DNA of 64,000 nucleotides from Halothece sp. PCC 7418 (GTDB lineage Bacteria > Cyanobacteriota > Cyanobacteriia > Cyanobacteriales > Rubidibacteraceae). The stretch lies in assembly GCF_000317635.1 (NCBI RefSeq), contig NC_019779.1:3162001-3226000 (forward strand). The letters are read 5' to 3'. Both the position numbers and the translations under genes were made by a program. Shown piece after piece: positions 8,618-17,238 of the stretch. Every line of letters begins with the position of its first letter. Within the stretch, counting starts at the first letter, position 1. Below the pieces are notes generated by a model. The model did no database searches and had not been told where the DNA came from. It worked only from the letters and a program-made list of their open reading frames with translations.

Positions 8618-10057
8618 GTGAGTGTGAGGAAGCCTGTGCAAGTCCAAAGAACCCAACCCTCCCCTAGATCAAACAAAGTTCCAACTGCCAAAAAAAAGCG
8701 GTCTCAGTCCCCCAATTGGTTTTTAATTGGACTCGGCTTATCTGGGGTGGCGATGCTGTCAGCCACTGCTGGTGCTCTTTTAGCGGTCACCTTATCTTCT
8801 AAACCGTTACAAGTCAGTCCAGATACCCCCGAACAAAGCGCCGCTTTTAATGAAGAAGAAACCATTTCCAAACAAGCCCCGCTACAACTGCCGAAGTTAA
8901 CTCGACCCGTTAACATTTTAGTCTTGGGGACGAAGGTTTTAAGTTCTGATTTAGGACAATCACCGCGAGAAATGGGAGGATATCATGCACGGGTCAATTC
9001 TTTTAAGGGGTTAACCGATACCATGCTACTGATGCGGTTTAATCCTAACAGCGATGACCTCTCGATTCTCTCTATTCCTAGGGATACGCCTGTCTATTTA
9101 CCAGGTCACGGACGAGTCAAAATCAATACTGCAAATCAGCGTGGTGGGGCCGCTCTCAGTGCAGAAGCGATCAGTGGTTTGTTAGAAGATGTCCCCATTG
9201 ACCGCTATGTGCGAGTGAATGTGCAAGGGGTAGAAAAGTTAATTGATGCTTTAGGTGGGGTAGAATTTTATGTTCCTAAAGATATGAAGTATCGGGATGA
9301 TAGCCAGCATCTTTACATTGACATTAAAAAAGGACGACAACGGTTAGACGGAGAAACCGCCGTTAATTTTATGTTATTCCGTCATGATGAATATGGGGAT
9401 ATTGGACGGGTCCAGCGTCAACAACTTTTGATCCGCGCCGTGATTGAACAGGCTTTAAATCCCGCAACATTAGCCAGAGTTCCCAATATCTTTTCCGTTA
9501 TTCAATCCAATGTTGATACTAATTTGAGTGTGGAAGAATTGTTAGCGTTAGCAGGGTTTGCAGCTAAACGGGATCAGAAAAATATTGAAATGTTAATGCT
9601 ACCCGGTCGCTTTGGTGAAATCGAAGATAAAGAACAAGAGCGCGAGATTAGTTATTGGCTACCGAATCATCGTCAAATTGATCAGATGATGGCTCGGAAT
9701 TTTGATATTGGTCGGGTTTCTAGCACTAATCGTGATCAGGTATCGCCCTATATTCGGATTGCGATTCAAGACAGCACCGAGAATCGCAGCGCGGTTCGAT
9801 CGCTCGATCGCGCCTTAAAAGAAGAAGGCTTCCGCAATGTTTATGTGGCTTCAGAATGGGGGGAACCGTTATCTAAAACTCGGATCATCGCTCAAAATGG
9901 CAACATTGAAGCAGCCGAAGCGGTTGCAGATGCTTTGGGGGTGGGAGAAGTCTTTGTAGAAAGTACGGGGGCTTTAGATTCAACGGTGAGTATTCAACTG
10001 GGACAAGACTGGGTGACTCGTCAACGAGCCTTAGAAAATCGCGACTCTTTAGATTAG
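8618..10057 (+). CDS. LytR-CpsA-Psr (LCP) family protein
   Basis: 479 residues from a GTG start. A short basic cytoplasmic segment is followed by one transmembrane helix (about 33-55). The extracytoplasmic LCP domain (about 95-270) has the ILVLGT strand, TDTMLLMRF, the SIPRDTPVYLPG catalytic-site motif, and ALGGVEFYVP. A C-terminal LytR_C-type domain begins near 375. LCP proteins transfer polyprenyl-linked glycopolymers to the cell wall or to other acceptors at the outer face of the membrane. The stop codon TAG lies inside the first unit of the heptamer array that follows. Confidence 0.88.
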   Translation: MSVRKPVQVQRTQPSPRSNKVPTAKKKRSQSPNWFLIGLGLSGVAMLSATAGALLAVTLSSKPLQVSPDTPEQSAAFNEEETISKQAPLQLPKLTRPVNILVLGTKVLSSDLGQSPREMGGYHARVNSFKGLTDTMLLMRFNPNSDDLSILSIPRDTPVYLPGHGRVKINTANQRGGAALSAEAISGLLEDVPIDRYVRVNVQGVEKLIDALGGVEFYVPKDMKYRDDSQHLYIDIKKGRQRLDGETAVNFMLFRHDEYGDIGRVQRQQLLIRAVIEQALNPATLARVPNIFSVIQSNVDTNLSVEELLALAGFAAKRDQKNIEMLMLPGRFGEIEDKEQEREISYWLPNHRQIDQMMARNFDIGRVSSTNRDQVSPYIRIAIQDSTENRSAVRSLDRALKEEGFRNVYVASEWGEPLSKTRIIAQNGNIEAAEAVADALGVGEVFVESTGALDSTVSIQLGQDWVTRQRALENRDSLD

Positions 10058-10256
10058 TCATTGTTCATTGTTCATTGTTCATTGTTCATTGTTCATTGTT
10101 CATTGTTCATTGTTCATTGTTCATTGTTCATTGTTCATTGTTCATTGTTCATTGTTCTTTGGTAACTGGTCACTGGTCACTGGTCACTGGTCACTGGTCA
10201 CTGGTCACTGGTCACTGGTCACTGGTAACTGGTCACTGGTCACTGGTCACTGAGAT
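10054..10256. repeat. Heptanucleotide tandem repeat array (two unit types)
   Basis: One TTAGTCA unit (10054-10060) is followed by 13 perfect copies of TTGTTCA (10061-10151). After a short degenerate joint come eight CTGGTCA units, one CTGGTAA and three more CTGGTCA up to about 10249. The array separates the converging LCP and AI-2E transporter genes and supplies the stop codons of both: TAG at 10055-10057, and TGA on the minus strand at 10233-10235. It belongs to the class of short tandemly repeated heptamers described in cyanobacteria. Confidence 0.95.
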
Positions 10257-11318
10257 ACTGCTAATTGTTGGCGGAAGATTGTTTTTTTGCGACAACAGTC
10301 TCAACGTGCTTTTGAGAGTTGCTGCGATGGGGACGGCGGTTAAAATCCCTAGATATCCAGCGACTCTTGCGCCCACCATTAAGGAAAATAAAATCACAAT
10401 CGGATTCAATCCCGTGAGTGTTCCTAATAAACGGGGGGTGACTGTATTTTCGATAATTTGATCTAAAATTAGGGCAACCACCAAAACTTTTAACCCCAGC
10501 CAAATACTCTTTAAACTGAGGACAAAACTAACAACGAAAATGCTAAGAATTGCCCCAAATGGAATTAAGCCAATTACGCCAATTCCAATGGCGAAGAGAA
10601 GATAAAATGGGACATTCAGTAACCAAAAAGCGGGGATTAAAGTCAAGGTAATAGAAGTAGCAAGGGTAAATTGATTGACTACATAACTGTTAAAATTTCT
10701 CCGCAGCGATCGCAGCACTTGTGGCCCCTGTTCGGGAAACCAAGTTTCAAGGGTACTTTGTAGAAATCCTTGATAAAAAATGGCAAGAAAAACCGTTAAA
10801 ACCAGAATAAAAAAGATTTGTAAAAAGTTACTAATTGTCCCTAAAGCAAAGTTCGGTAACTCCATAAAAATAGACTGGAGTTGATCTTTTAAGGTAACTT
10901 CAATCTGCTCACTCCACGTGCTGAGATCAATTTTGAGCAAGAGGGCGAGTTGTTGGATTTGTTCTTCTGCGGATTCTGCCCAACTGGGAACGCGATCGCG
11001 CAAGGTTTCAAACTGCTCAATTAAAAACGGAATACTAAAAAGTGCAATTAACCCAGCAAGAATAATCGCAACAAAGAAAACCAGCAACACGGAATAAACC
11101 CGTCTAATCTTCAATTTTTCTAATACTTGCACAGGATAATTTAATAAAAAAGCGAGTACCGATGCAGCAACAAAACTACTAATTAACTGATTAAAATAAT
11201 CGATAAACAGAAGGAATAACCAGCCATCGAGAATAATCAATGGAAAGACTAAAAGGACAGTCATCCAGCGCGGAATTGCAGTTGTTATGCGGTTATACCA
11301 AGGTGTGATTGTATTCAT
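10233..11318 (-). CDS. AI-2E family transporter (PerM/YdiK-like)
   Basis: A 361-residue polytopic membrane protein with the family's layout: two helices at about 17-65, a long soluble segment (about 90-150), then five or six helices including IGVIGLIPFGAILSIFVV and the signature DQIIENTVTPRLLGTLTGLNPIVILFS (split here by position, about 283-310). Members are proposed exporters of AI-2 or other small solutes, some coupled to sodium; the substrate is unknown here. The last residues (VTSDQ) and the stop are encoded by the heptamer array, so the original C-terminus may have been replaced. Confidence 0.85.
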   Translation of the reverse strand: MNTITPWYNRITTAIPRWMTVLLVFPLIILDGWLFLLFIDYFNQLISSFVAASVLAFLLNYPVQVLEKLKIRRVYSVLLVFFVAIILAGLIALFSIPFLIEQFETLRDRVPSWAESAEEQIQQLALLLKIDLSTWSEQIEVTLKDQLQSIFMELPNFALGTISNFLQIFFILVLTVFLAIFYQGFLQSTLETWFPEQGPQVLRSLRRNFNSYVVNQFTLATSITLTLIPAFWLLNVPFYLLFAIGIGVIGLIPFGAILSIFVVSFVLSLKSIWLGLKVLVVALILDQIIENTVTPRLLGTLTGLNPIVILFSLMVGARVAGYLGILTAVPIAATLKSTLRLLSQKNNLPPTISSISVTSDQ

Positions 11319-11401
11319 TTGGCTGATATTTGGGTTGAAATGTCAAAGTGGTTAAAAGAATTAAACTATAAATAAAACTGACTGTCTCTCTAGACTATCT
11401 G

Positions 11402-12778
11402 ATGAACACCATACCGACCCCAAAAGAACCCGCTCTCGTCCAAATTGCACAATGGATTTTTGATCCAGTCCGTTACATGAGCAAAAACTTCCAGAAATAC
11501 GGCGATTTATTTCAAGCCTATGTTTCTTGGGGAAGTTCAGACCCCTTACTGATGGTGAGTGAGCCTAAAGCCATGCAATATATGCTGACTCATGACACCA
11601 CCAAACAATTGACTGCGCCAGGGGATGTTAATAGTATTTTAGAACCTTTGATTGGTCGCCAGAATCTGATTCTCTTGAGTGGGAAAGAACATCGCCGTCG
11701 CCGACAGTTAGTTATGCCTCCCTTTCATGGGGAACGTTTGCAAGCCTATGGAGAAATTATTCAACAGATTACTCAACAAGTCATCGCGGAATGGTCAACG
11801 GAAGAACCAGTTAACGTGCGTAATGCGATGCAGAAAATGACCATGCGCGTCATTTTACAAGCCGTTTTTGGGTTATATGAAGGAGAGCGATATAACCGAC
11901 TGGAAACCCTACTCAGCCAACGCTTAAACATGACTGGTTCTCCCCTCGGGGCCGTGTTATTATTCTTGCCTTGGCTGCGTAAAGACTTCGGTGCTTGGAG
12001 TCCAGGGGGACGGATTCGTCAAATCGCAGAAGAAACAGATCGCCTTTTATTTGAAGAAATTCGAGAACGGAGAGCCAACCCTGACCCCAATCGCGTTGAT
12101 ATTCTGTCTTTGCTGTTAATGGCAGAAGATGAAGCGGGACATGGTCTGACGGATCAAGACTTGCGAGATGAGTTAATGACCCTATTAACGGCTGGACATG
12201 AAACCACCGCAACGGCTCTAACTTGGGCAATGTACTGGATTCATTCCTTGCCAGAGGTTAAAGAGAAATTACTCGCAGAATTGGATCAGGTTTCTAATCC
12301 CAATGATCCCTCTTCCTTCTTGAAACTCTCTTATCTCAATGCCGTTTGCAATGAAACCTTACGCATCCACCCTGTTGCTATGTTGACCTTCCCCCGTCGA
12401 GTCGAAGAACCCATCGAACTCTGCGGTTATCAGTTAGAACCTGGAATATTAATCATGGGTTCAATTTATTTACTTCACCAACGGGAAGATCTCTATCCTG
12501 AACCGCAACAGTTTCGACCGGAGCGATTTTTAGAACGGCAGTTTTCTCCTTATGAGTTTATGCCCTTTGGTGGCGGGGTTCGGCGTTGCGTTGGTGCTGC
12601 CTTGGCTCAATACGAAATGAAAATTATTTTAGGAACAATCTTGAGCACCTTAGATTTAGAGCTTTTAAATCAGAAGCCCGTTGCACCGACCCGACGTGGC
12701 ATCACCTTAGGACAAAATGCTCAGATTTGGATTCAAAAAATCGGACAACATTCCCCTCAAATGGCAGTACCAAGTTAG
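11402..12778 (+). CDS. Cytochrome P450 (CYP110-like)
   Basis: A complete 458-residue bacterial P450. Diagnostic sites are the I-helix oxygen-binding motif AGHETTATALTW (about 264-275), the K-helix ExxR motif in NETLRIHP, the PERF motif, and the haem-binding loop PFGGGVRRCVGAALA with the axial Cys near residue 397. The N-terminal WIFDPVRYMSKNFQKYGD resembles the cyanobacterial CYP110 family. There is no N-terminal membrane anchor, so it is soluble and would depend on ferredoxin/reductase for electrons. The substrate is unknown. A degraded second P450 lies immediately downstream on the opposite strand. Confidence 0.92.
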   Translation: MNTIPTPKEPALVQIAQWIFDPVRYMSKNFQKYGDLFQAYVSWGSSDPLLMVSEPKAMQYMLTHDTTKQLTAPGDVNSILEPLIGRQNLILLSGKEHRRRRQLVMPPFHGERLQAYGEIIQQITQQVIAEWSTEEPVNVRNAMQKMTMRVILQAVFGLYEGERYNRLETLLSQRLNMTGSPLGAVLLFLPWLRKDFGAWSPGGRIRQIAEETDRLLFEEIRERRANPDPNRVDILSLLLMAEDEAGHGLTDQDLRDELMTLLTAGHETTATALTWAMYWIHSLPEVKEKLLAELDQVSNPNDPSSFLKLSYLNAVCNETLRIHPVAMLTFPRRVEEPIELCGYQLEPGILIMGSIYLLHQREDLYPEPQQFRPERFLERQFSPYEFMPFGGGVRRCVGAALAQYEMKIILGTILSTLDLELLNQKPVAPTRRGITLGQNAQIWIQKIGQHSPQMAVPS

Positions 12779-12802
12779 ATGAGAGCCCGAAAATTGCGCT
12801 CG

Positions 12803-13114
12803 TTAATATCTTTGTTTAATCTTCAGTTTCATCGAGGCGGGTGGGGCTATTGTCAAACCCCTGCGGGCTGGTCGTAGGGGTCGCTGCTTAGGGAGGATAA
12901 ATTCAAAGTTTTGCAAGAGGGTTGCGATACTCAGTTTTAGTTCCATCATTGCTAAAGCAGACCCAATACAACGGCGATGACCGCCTCCGAAAGGAAGGTA
13001 CTCATGAGGTGCATATTGATGGTCTAAAAAGCGTTCAGGGCGAAATTCTTTTGGTTGGGGATAAAGATCTGAACGTTGATGGATGATATAGGTCGCTGGC
13101 ATTAAAGCCGTTCC
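12803..13114 (-). pseudogene. C-terminal fragment of a second cytochrome P450
   Basis: From about 13114 to the stop at 12803 the minus strand encodes GTALMPATYIIHQRSDLYP, the PERF motif, the haem loop PFGGGHRRCIGSALA and the usual C-terminal strands. This is roughly the last 100 residues of a P450, similar to but clearly diverged from the intact neighbour. Homology stops abruptly at about 13112, where the IS607-type element begins. No N-terminal part is found on the far side of the element (14804-14854), so the gene is truncated, not merely interrupted. Confidence 0.88.
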
Positions 13115-13136
13115 GATACATTTATGCTGACAATTG

Positions 13137-14279
13137 CTAACAATCGCCCGCAACACATAAGTTAAGATGTTCACTTAACCAAGGCGTATCAACCAATGCA
13201 CGAAGAAAAATCCCTCGCGCACCATTTAAATCTCGATCCATTTTCCGATTATCTACCTTTGAGCGAATTGTCTTCGCTCCCCCTAAATTGTGGATGATCT
13301 CTCCAGTCCAGCTAACCGTTTTAGAAGTGTAGGCTTCATTTACATCTAAAATGACTTTCTTGTACTCATAAGCTTTACTCTTCAAAAACTCCTTAAAGCG
13401 GTAGTGAGAAAGTGTCAGCATCTGTCGGACGGACTTTGAACGAATTCTTCTTTTCCCTTTCTTTGACATTTGACTTGTTTCAAAAGTTGGAAGAAGTATC
13501 ACATCAAAGTGATCCACTAAAAAGCGTGCTGTCTTATGGTGCAACTCTGCGATTAGATTTTTAATCTTTCCACGGATGCGAGAAGCAGCACGTTTCATTC
13601 GTCTTTTTTGTTTTGATTTAGCTTTTGAGATTTTAGAGACCAAACGATCTAGCTTAAAACAAAGTTTTTGGATTTTCTCGTTTGCTCTTTCTCCCAGCCA
13701 GCCATAAGAAGATTCGGAAAAGAAGGTGAGGAAAGTTCGGATTCCAGGATCAAGGGCTACTACGCGACCTTGGTTCTCAGTCGCCTTTACCTCTACGGGT
13801 TGCGGAATCACCAGAAAGTATTCATTATAAGCGAGAATCAATCGACAATCGCCATAAGTTTCGGGTAGCGGTTCTTTGTAGCTAAGACACCCTAACTTTG
13901 TATGATAAATTCCTTTTTCTTTTACTGCTGATTTGGGGATATAGCACGATTGTACGGGCTTCTTACGGGAACGAAATCGAACGCGATTAAATCCCTCTCC
14001 GTTTATGCACTTCTTTTTTGCATTAGAAACCGCTTGACAAGCATCCTTAACTGCAATTGATTTAATTTGATAGGGAACACAACTGCACCAGTCAGGAAGG
14101 CTATTGAGGATTTCTCCTTTAATTGCTTTCCAATTCGCTTTTGTTTCTGGCTGCTTTAGGTATTCAACAGTTCGGTTAAAGACGAACCTTGATACTCCAA
14201 ACCAATGACGGACAATCTGCTTCTGCTCACTATTTAGGAAGATCCTGATCTTGTTTGATCTTCTTAGCGTACTTTCGGA
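13137..14279 (-). CDS. tnpB: IS607-type TnpB, RNA-guided nuclease-like
   Basis: About 380 residues beginning near SNKIRIFLNSEQKQ. No ATG, GTG or TTG is found in frame close to this point, and the frame's ATG at 14735 lies within tnpA, so the start is uncertain. RuvC-type catalytic segments are present: ALDPGIRTF (Asp), LPTFETS (Glu) and MDRDLNGARG (Asp). The zinc-ribbon region reads TSKTVSWTGEI where many TnpB proteins have CxxC, and the second Cys pair is also absent. TnpB proteins are RNA-guided nucleases that promote retention of the element; the guide RNA would be expected to overlap the 3' end of this gene. Activity is unproven. Confidence 0.8.
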   Translation of the reverse strand, partial: SESTLRRSNKIRIFLNSEQKQIVRHWFGVSRFVFNRTVEYLKQPETKANWKAIKGEILNSLPDWCSCVPYQIKSIAVKDACQAVSNAKKKCINGEGFNRVRFRSRKKPVQSCYIPKSAVKEKGIYHTKLGCLSYKEPLPETYGDCRLILAYNEYFLVIPQPVEVKATENQGRVVALDPGIRTFLTFFSESSYGWLGERANEKIQKLCFKLDRLVSKISKAKSKQKRRMKRAASRIRGKIKNLIAELHHKTARFLVDHFDVILLPTFETSQMSKKGKRRIRSKSVRQMLTLSHYRFKEFLKSKAYEYKKVILDVNEAYTSKTVSWTGEIIHNLGGAKTIRSKVDNRKMDRDLNGARGIFLRALVDTPWLSEHLNLCVAGDC

Positions 14280-14803
14280 GTCCGTGCATTCGACAACTGA
14301 AGACGTGAATGATGGAGAGAAGATCGGCGCTAAGTTCTGATTCTGGACAGTGAACAGGTTGTTCGAGAACCACGATTTTCCCACCGTTGGACTGAACCAT
14401 ATATTCGATGAGTTCAAATCCGAATCGGAGAAGTCGGTCTCGACAGGCAACAACAAGGATGAACTGATCTCCGCGCAGCAGTCTGTCCAATAAGGAGCGC
14501 AATCCTTTTCGCTTGAAGTTGATTCCAGACCCGATGTCTTTAATAACTTCTGCTTCGGGGTAGAGGGAGAGGAGGTAGGCTTCTTGTCGCAATAAGTCGT
14601 CTTTTTGTTTGTGGGAGGAGACGCGACAGTAGCAAATAACGGCAGTTCGAGTTGCCCCTTTGATGTAGGAGTTGCAGTCGAATAACCTTTGCCCTGCTTC
14701 GTTTCTGATTGATTTGATTTTCCCTTGATCGGCATATTTTCTAAGGGTGTTGGGGTGCAGTCAAGGGTGTTTCAACTGCTTTTCTAAGAGGAACATAAGA
14801 CAT
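14230..14803 (-). pseudogene. tnpA: IS607 serine recombinase TnpA, frameshifted
   Basis: ATG at 14803 starts MSYVPLRKAVET, the MerR-like DNA-binding head of IS607 TnpA, but the frame ends at a TAG at 14741-14743. The rest continues in a second frame from about 14760: LHPNTLRKYADQGKIKSIR, then ICYCRVSSHKQKDDLLRQ with the serine-recombinase active-site Ser, then the conserved FSCRMHGLRKYAKKIKQD end at 14230. One surplus base at about 14761-14767 explains the break. As written it cannot make a full transposase, so the element is probably immobile unless helped in trans. Confidence 0.82.
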
Positions 14804-14854
14804 CAGCTAATGTTAGCACATATTAGTAACTATTAGCAAATACCCTACAGCAAA

Positions 14855-17134
14855 TTAACCCTCACTGTCTTCAACATCATCAGGATTGACATCAGCAAGA
14901 AACGAAAAATCTTTCTGGTCAAAATCCATCACTTCTCCCTGAAAGGCATTGGCTAACTCTTTCGCAATTTTTTCTAAGGCTTTTGCATCAGTTGATTCAT
15001 CTGTGGACTCCTCTGGTTGAACAACTGCAGAGAGGGCTTCCTCAGAGATTTGTTCTGTTGTCGATTCTGGTACAGACAAAGGCTCATTAGCATTTTGTTC
15101 AGTAGGGGGAGATGATGTTTCCTGTTTTGCTTCAGGAGGGGTCTCCTTTTTTTCTGCTGGTGGCGGTTCTGGTTTTCTCTCAGGAGGCGGTGGAACTGAT
15201 TTTTCTTGGGGAGGAGACTGTAGCGTTGTTCCCGTCATGACTTGCAAATGAACGGTCATCTGCTGATGGAAAATGTCTGTGAGAACTTTTTCTAAATCCC
15301 CTTTGCGTCTTTTGGCATATCGATCGAGCAGTTGTTGACTTTTGACTCCCACTTGCACAGTCTCGTCTTGAATCGCTAACAACCGACAATGTTGTTCAAA
15401 CAGGGCTCGGGAAGGAATCGGTAAACGGGCTAAGAGTTGCTCCCAGATTTCTGCTTCGTTACCAGTGACCGCTGGGGTGGGAGTCGGCGGTGTTTCCGAT
15501 TTCTCAACCACGGGTGGGGAGACTGGTGAAGAAGCTGTTTTTTCGGGTTCTGGGGAGGATTGAACCCTTTCGCGCTGAGGAGGGGCTGATGATGGCGTGA
15601 CAGAGGCTTGAGTCTGAATCGGATGACCGTTTGACTGGGGGAGGGCTAGGGGTTGATCATCGCTCGTTAATAATCCTAAGAGAGTCACTTCTAACCACAA
15701 GCGAGGTTGAGTGGTCTGTTTAATTTGAGCTTCATTCTTTTGAAGATGCCTTTGTCCTGTTAAAATTTCACTGAGTTCCCATTGCTGAGCAATTTCGCAC
15801 AGTTGTTCCCAAGTTGATGCGGTGAGAGTGACTAATTCCGATTGCTTGGGGGCGGTTTTGGCAATCAGTAAGTCACGATAGAATCCTGCAAGGTTTTCTA
15901 AAACAATAATTGGTTCTCGTCCCCGATCCATCAGTTGACGACACCGACTTAAAATTTGATCGCCATTTTTTTTCTTGATGGCTTGCAAAAGAGCGATTAA
16001 GTCTTGTTCTGGGATCGCGCCCACTAAATCCCAAACTCGTTCAATGGTAATTGTTCCTGATAATAGACTCAGTTGATCGAGGAGGCTTTGAGCATCTCTT
16101 AACCCGCCCTGGGCGACTTGTGCAATCACCGCAAGGGCTTCTTCTGTAATGTCAATGGCTTCTTTTTGCGCGATCGCGCTTAAATGAGCCGTCATCGCAC
16201 CCAGAGGAATCCGTTGAAAGTCAAACCGTTGACAACGAGAAATAATCGTCGGTAACACCCGTTGCGGATCTGTCGTCGCCAGAACAAACACCACGCGCGG
16301 GGGTGGTTCTTCCAAGGTTTTCAAAAGCGCATTAAACGCAGCGGTGCTGAGCATATGACAATTATGAACCAGCACTCCATTCGCCACAAAATTATGATGA
16401 TCTTCCACTTCTAAATCATAAACTGCTGCTTTCCCCGCCGTTTGAATCATTTCAACGCTCTCCACTCCATTCGGGGAAAGGAGTTTCATTCCCACTTGCA
16501 ACTGTTGAGCTTTAATCCATCCTTGTTCCGTTCGCAAAAGATGGTTTTCAGTACACTGAAGTTGAGAGTGACTGGTTTGTAACTGTAAAGTCTCTTTCAC
16601 CCCTTGCTGCAACCAGCGTACAACTTTTTTCTCTTCCCAACTCTCTGTGGTTTCGTTATAGCTGAGAACCGTTTTCCCTTTCAGGTTAGGATCATCCAGT
16701 CTCATCTCTCCCTGAGACGTGCGGATGAGCGTATCCCCTGTTAAACATTCATCAATGATGTAAAGTTTATATCGGCATTGCACCGGGGCAAAACTGGAGC
16801 GCTCAATAATTTCTCGAATATTATCGACACCTGTATTACTGGCTGCATCAATTTCGATAATATCGAGGGCAGAACTATTGCTAATCGCCCGACAAACCTC
16901 ACATTGACCGCAGGGTTGTGCTGTGGGTTCACTGCTGTGAATACAGTTGAGAGATTTAGCTAAAATACGGGCGGAAGAGGTTTTTCCGGTTCCTCGCGGA
17001 CCACTGAATAAATAAGCAGGAGCGATGCGTTGACGGTCTATGGCATTACTAAGGGTTTGCGCGATCGCGCTTTGTCCGACCAGATCAGCAAAGGTTTGGG
17101 GGCGATACTTCTGATGGAGGGGTTCGTAGGACAT
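14855..17134 (-). CDS. dnaX: DNA polymerase III tau/gamma subunit with intein
   Basis: The clamp-loader ATPase of the replicative polymerase, split by an in-frame intein. Start ATG 17134 (MSYEPLHQKYRPQTFADLVGQ) is preferred over a TTG at 17146. Walker A is GPRGTGKT and the zinc module is CGQCEVC. The Walker B/sensor region is interrupted after IIDE and resumes with CHMLSTAAFNALLKTLEEPP (DExx box IIDECHML when spliced). After the clamp-loader domains comes a Pro/Glu-rich linker (about 510-690) and an acidic tail. Spliced length is about 630 residues. The gene is followed by the IS607 element on the same strand. Confidence 0.95.
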   Translation of the reverse strand: MSYEPLHQKYRPQTFADLVGQSAIAQTLSNAIDRQRIAPAYLFSGPRGTGKTSSARILAKSLNCIHSSEPTAQPCGQCEVCRAISNSSALDIIEIDAASNTGVDNIREIIERSSFAPVQCRYKLYIIDECLTGDTLIRTSQGEMRLDDPNLKGKTVLSYNETTESWEEKKVVRWLQQGVKETLQLQTSHSQLQCTENHLLRTEQGWIKAQQLQVGMKLLSPNGVESVEMIQTAGKAAVYDLEVEDHHNFVANGVLVHNCHMLSTAAFNALLKTLEEPPPRVVFVLATTDPQRVLPTIISRCQRFDFQRIPLGAMTAHLSAIAQKEAIDITEEALAVIAQVAQGGLRDAQSLLDQLSLLSGTITIERVWDLVGAIPEQDLIALLQAIKKKNGDQILSRCRQLMDRGREPIIVLENLAGFYRDLLIAKTAPKQSELVTLTASTWEQLCEIAQQWELSEILTGQRHLQKNEAQIKQTTQPRLWLEVTLLGLLTSDDQPLALPQSNGHPIQTQASVTPSSAPPQRERVQSSPEPEKTASSPVSPPVVEKSETPPTPTPAVTGNEAEIWEQLLARLPIPSRALFEQHCRLLAIQDETVQVGVKSQQLLDRYAKRRKGDLEKVLTDIFHQQMTVHLQVMTGTTLQSPPQEKSVPPPPERKPEPPPAEKKETPPEAKQETSSPPTEQNANEPLSVPESTTEQISEEALSAVVQPEESTDESTDAKALEKIAKELANAFQGEVMDFDQKDFSFLADVNPDDVEDSEG
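16361..16747 (-). mobile_element. DnaX mini-intein (129 residues, no homing endonuclease)
   Basis: Begins with the nucleophile Cys in block A (CLTGDTLI) directly after the extein residues IIDE and ends VANGVLVHN before the extein Cys of CHMLS. Block B is CTENHLL with the Thr-x-x-His arrangement. Block F is VYDLEVEDHHNFVANG and block G ends in His-Asn. At 129 residues it is near the minimum for a splicing domain and has no room for a LAGLIDADG or HNH endonuclease. It sits in the ATPase active site of DnaX, a known insertion point in cyanobacterial dnaX. Splicing is required for a functional clamp loader. Confidence 0.93.
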
Positions 17135-17172
17135 AACACTTCCCAATACTGATCACGATACAGACACAAATT

Positions 17173-17199
17173 AGCAAGGCGATACCTTACCACCTTGCT
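17173..17199. terminator. Inverted repeat between psb30 and dnaX
   Basis: A 7-base stem (AGCAAGG at 17173-17179, CCTTGCT at 17193-17199) with a 13-base loop, downstream of psb30 and upstream of dnaX, both on the minus strand. It could attenuate read-through from psb30. The T run after it is weak, so this is tentative. Confidence 0.35.
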
Positions 17200-17238
17200 G
17201 TTGCCGTCTATTTTTATTATGACGTTTTTGCTGCTGCT

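Larger units (their letters stand above)
13114..14850 (-). mobile_element. IS607-type transposable element
   Basis: Contains a serine-recombinase tnpA (frameshifted) and a tnpB on the minus strand, the organisation of IS607. The left border is placed where P450 similarity ends (about 13111-13114, near a GG dinucleotide on the minus strand, the kind of core IS607 elements use). The right border is not defined by sequence and is set just before the end of dnaX. A GTTAGCA motif occurs near each end (around 13130 on the minus strand and 14814 on the plus strand), possibly subterminal transposase sites. Confidence 0.75.

Noticed and set aside
8488-8691. 67-residue minus-strand frame with a hydrophobic segment
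   Set aside because: It is antisense to the start of the LCP gene and the end of the broken gene; it matches no family and its hydrophobicity is a by-product of the opposite-strand sequence.
10068-10253. Open frames coding repeated peptides such as FIVHCSL and SLVTGHW
   Set aside because: They are direct translations of the heptamer array (period seven reads in all frames), with no ribosome-binding site or homology.
14280-14735. N-terminal 150 residues of the long tnpB frame
   Set aside because: This part is an out-of-frame shadow of tnpA; the tnpA frame here shows conserved recombinase motifs.
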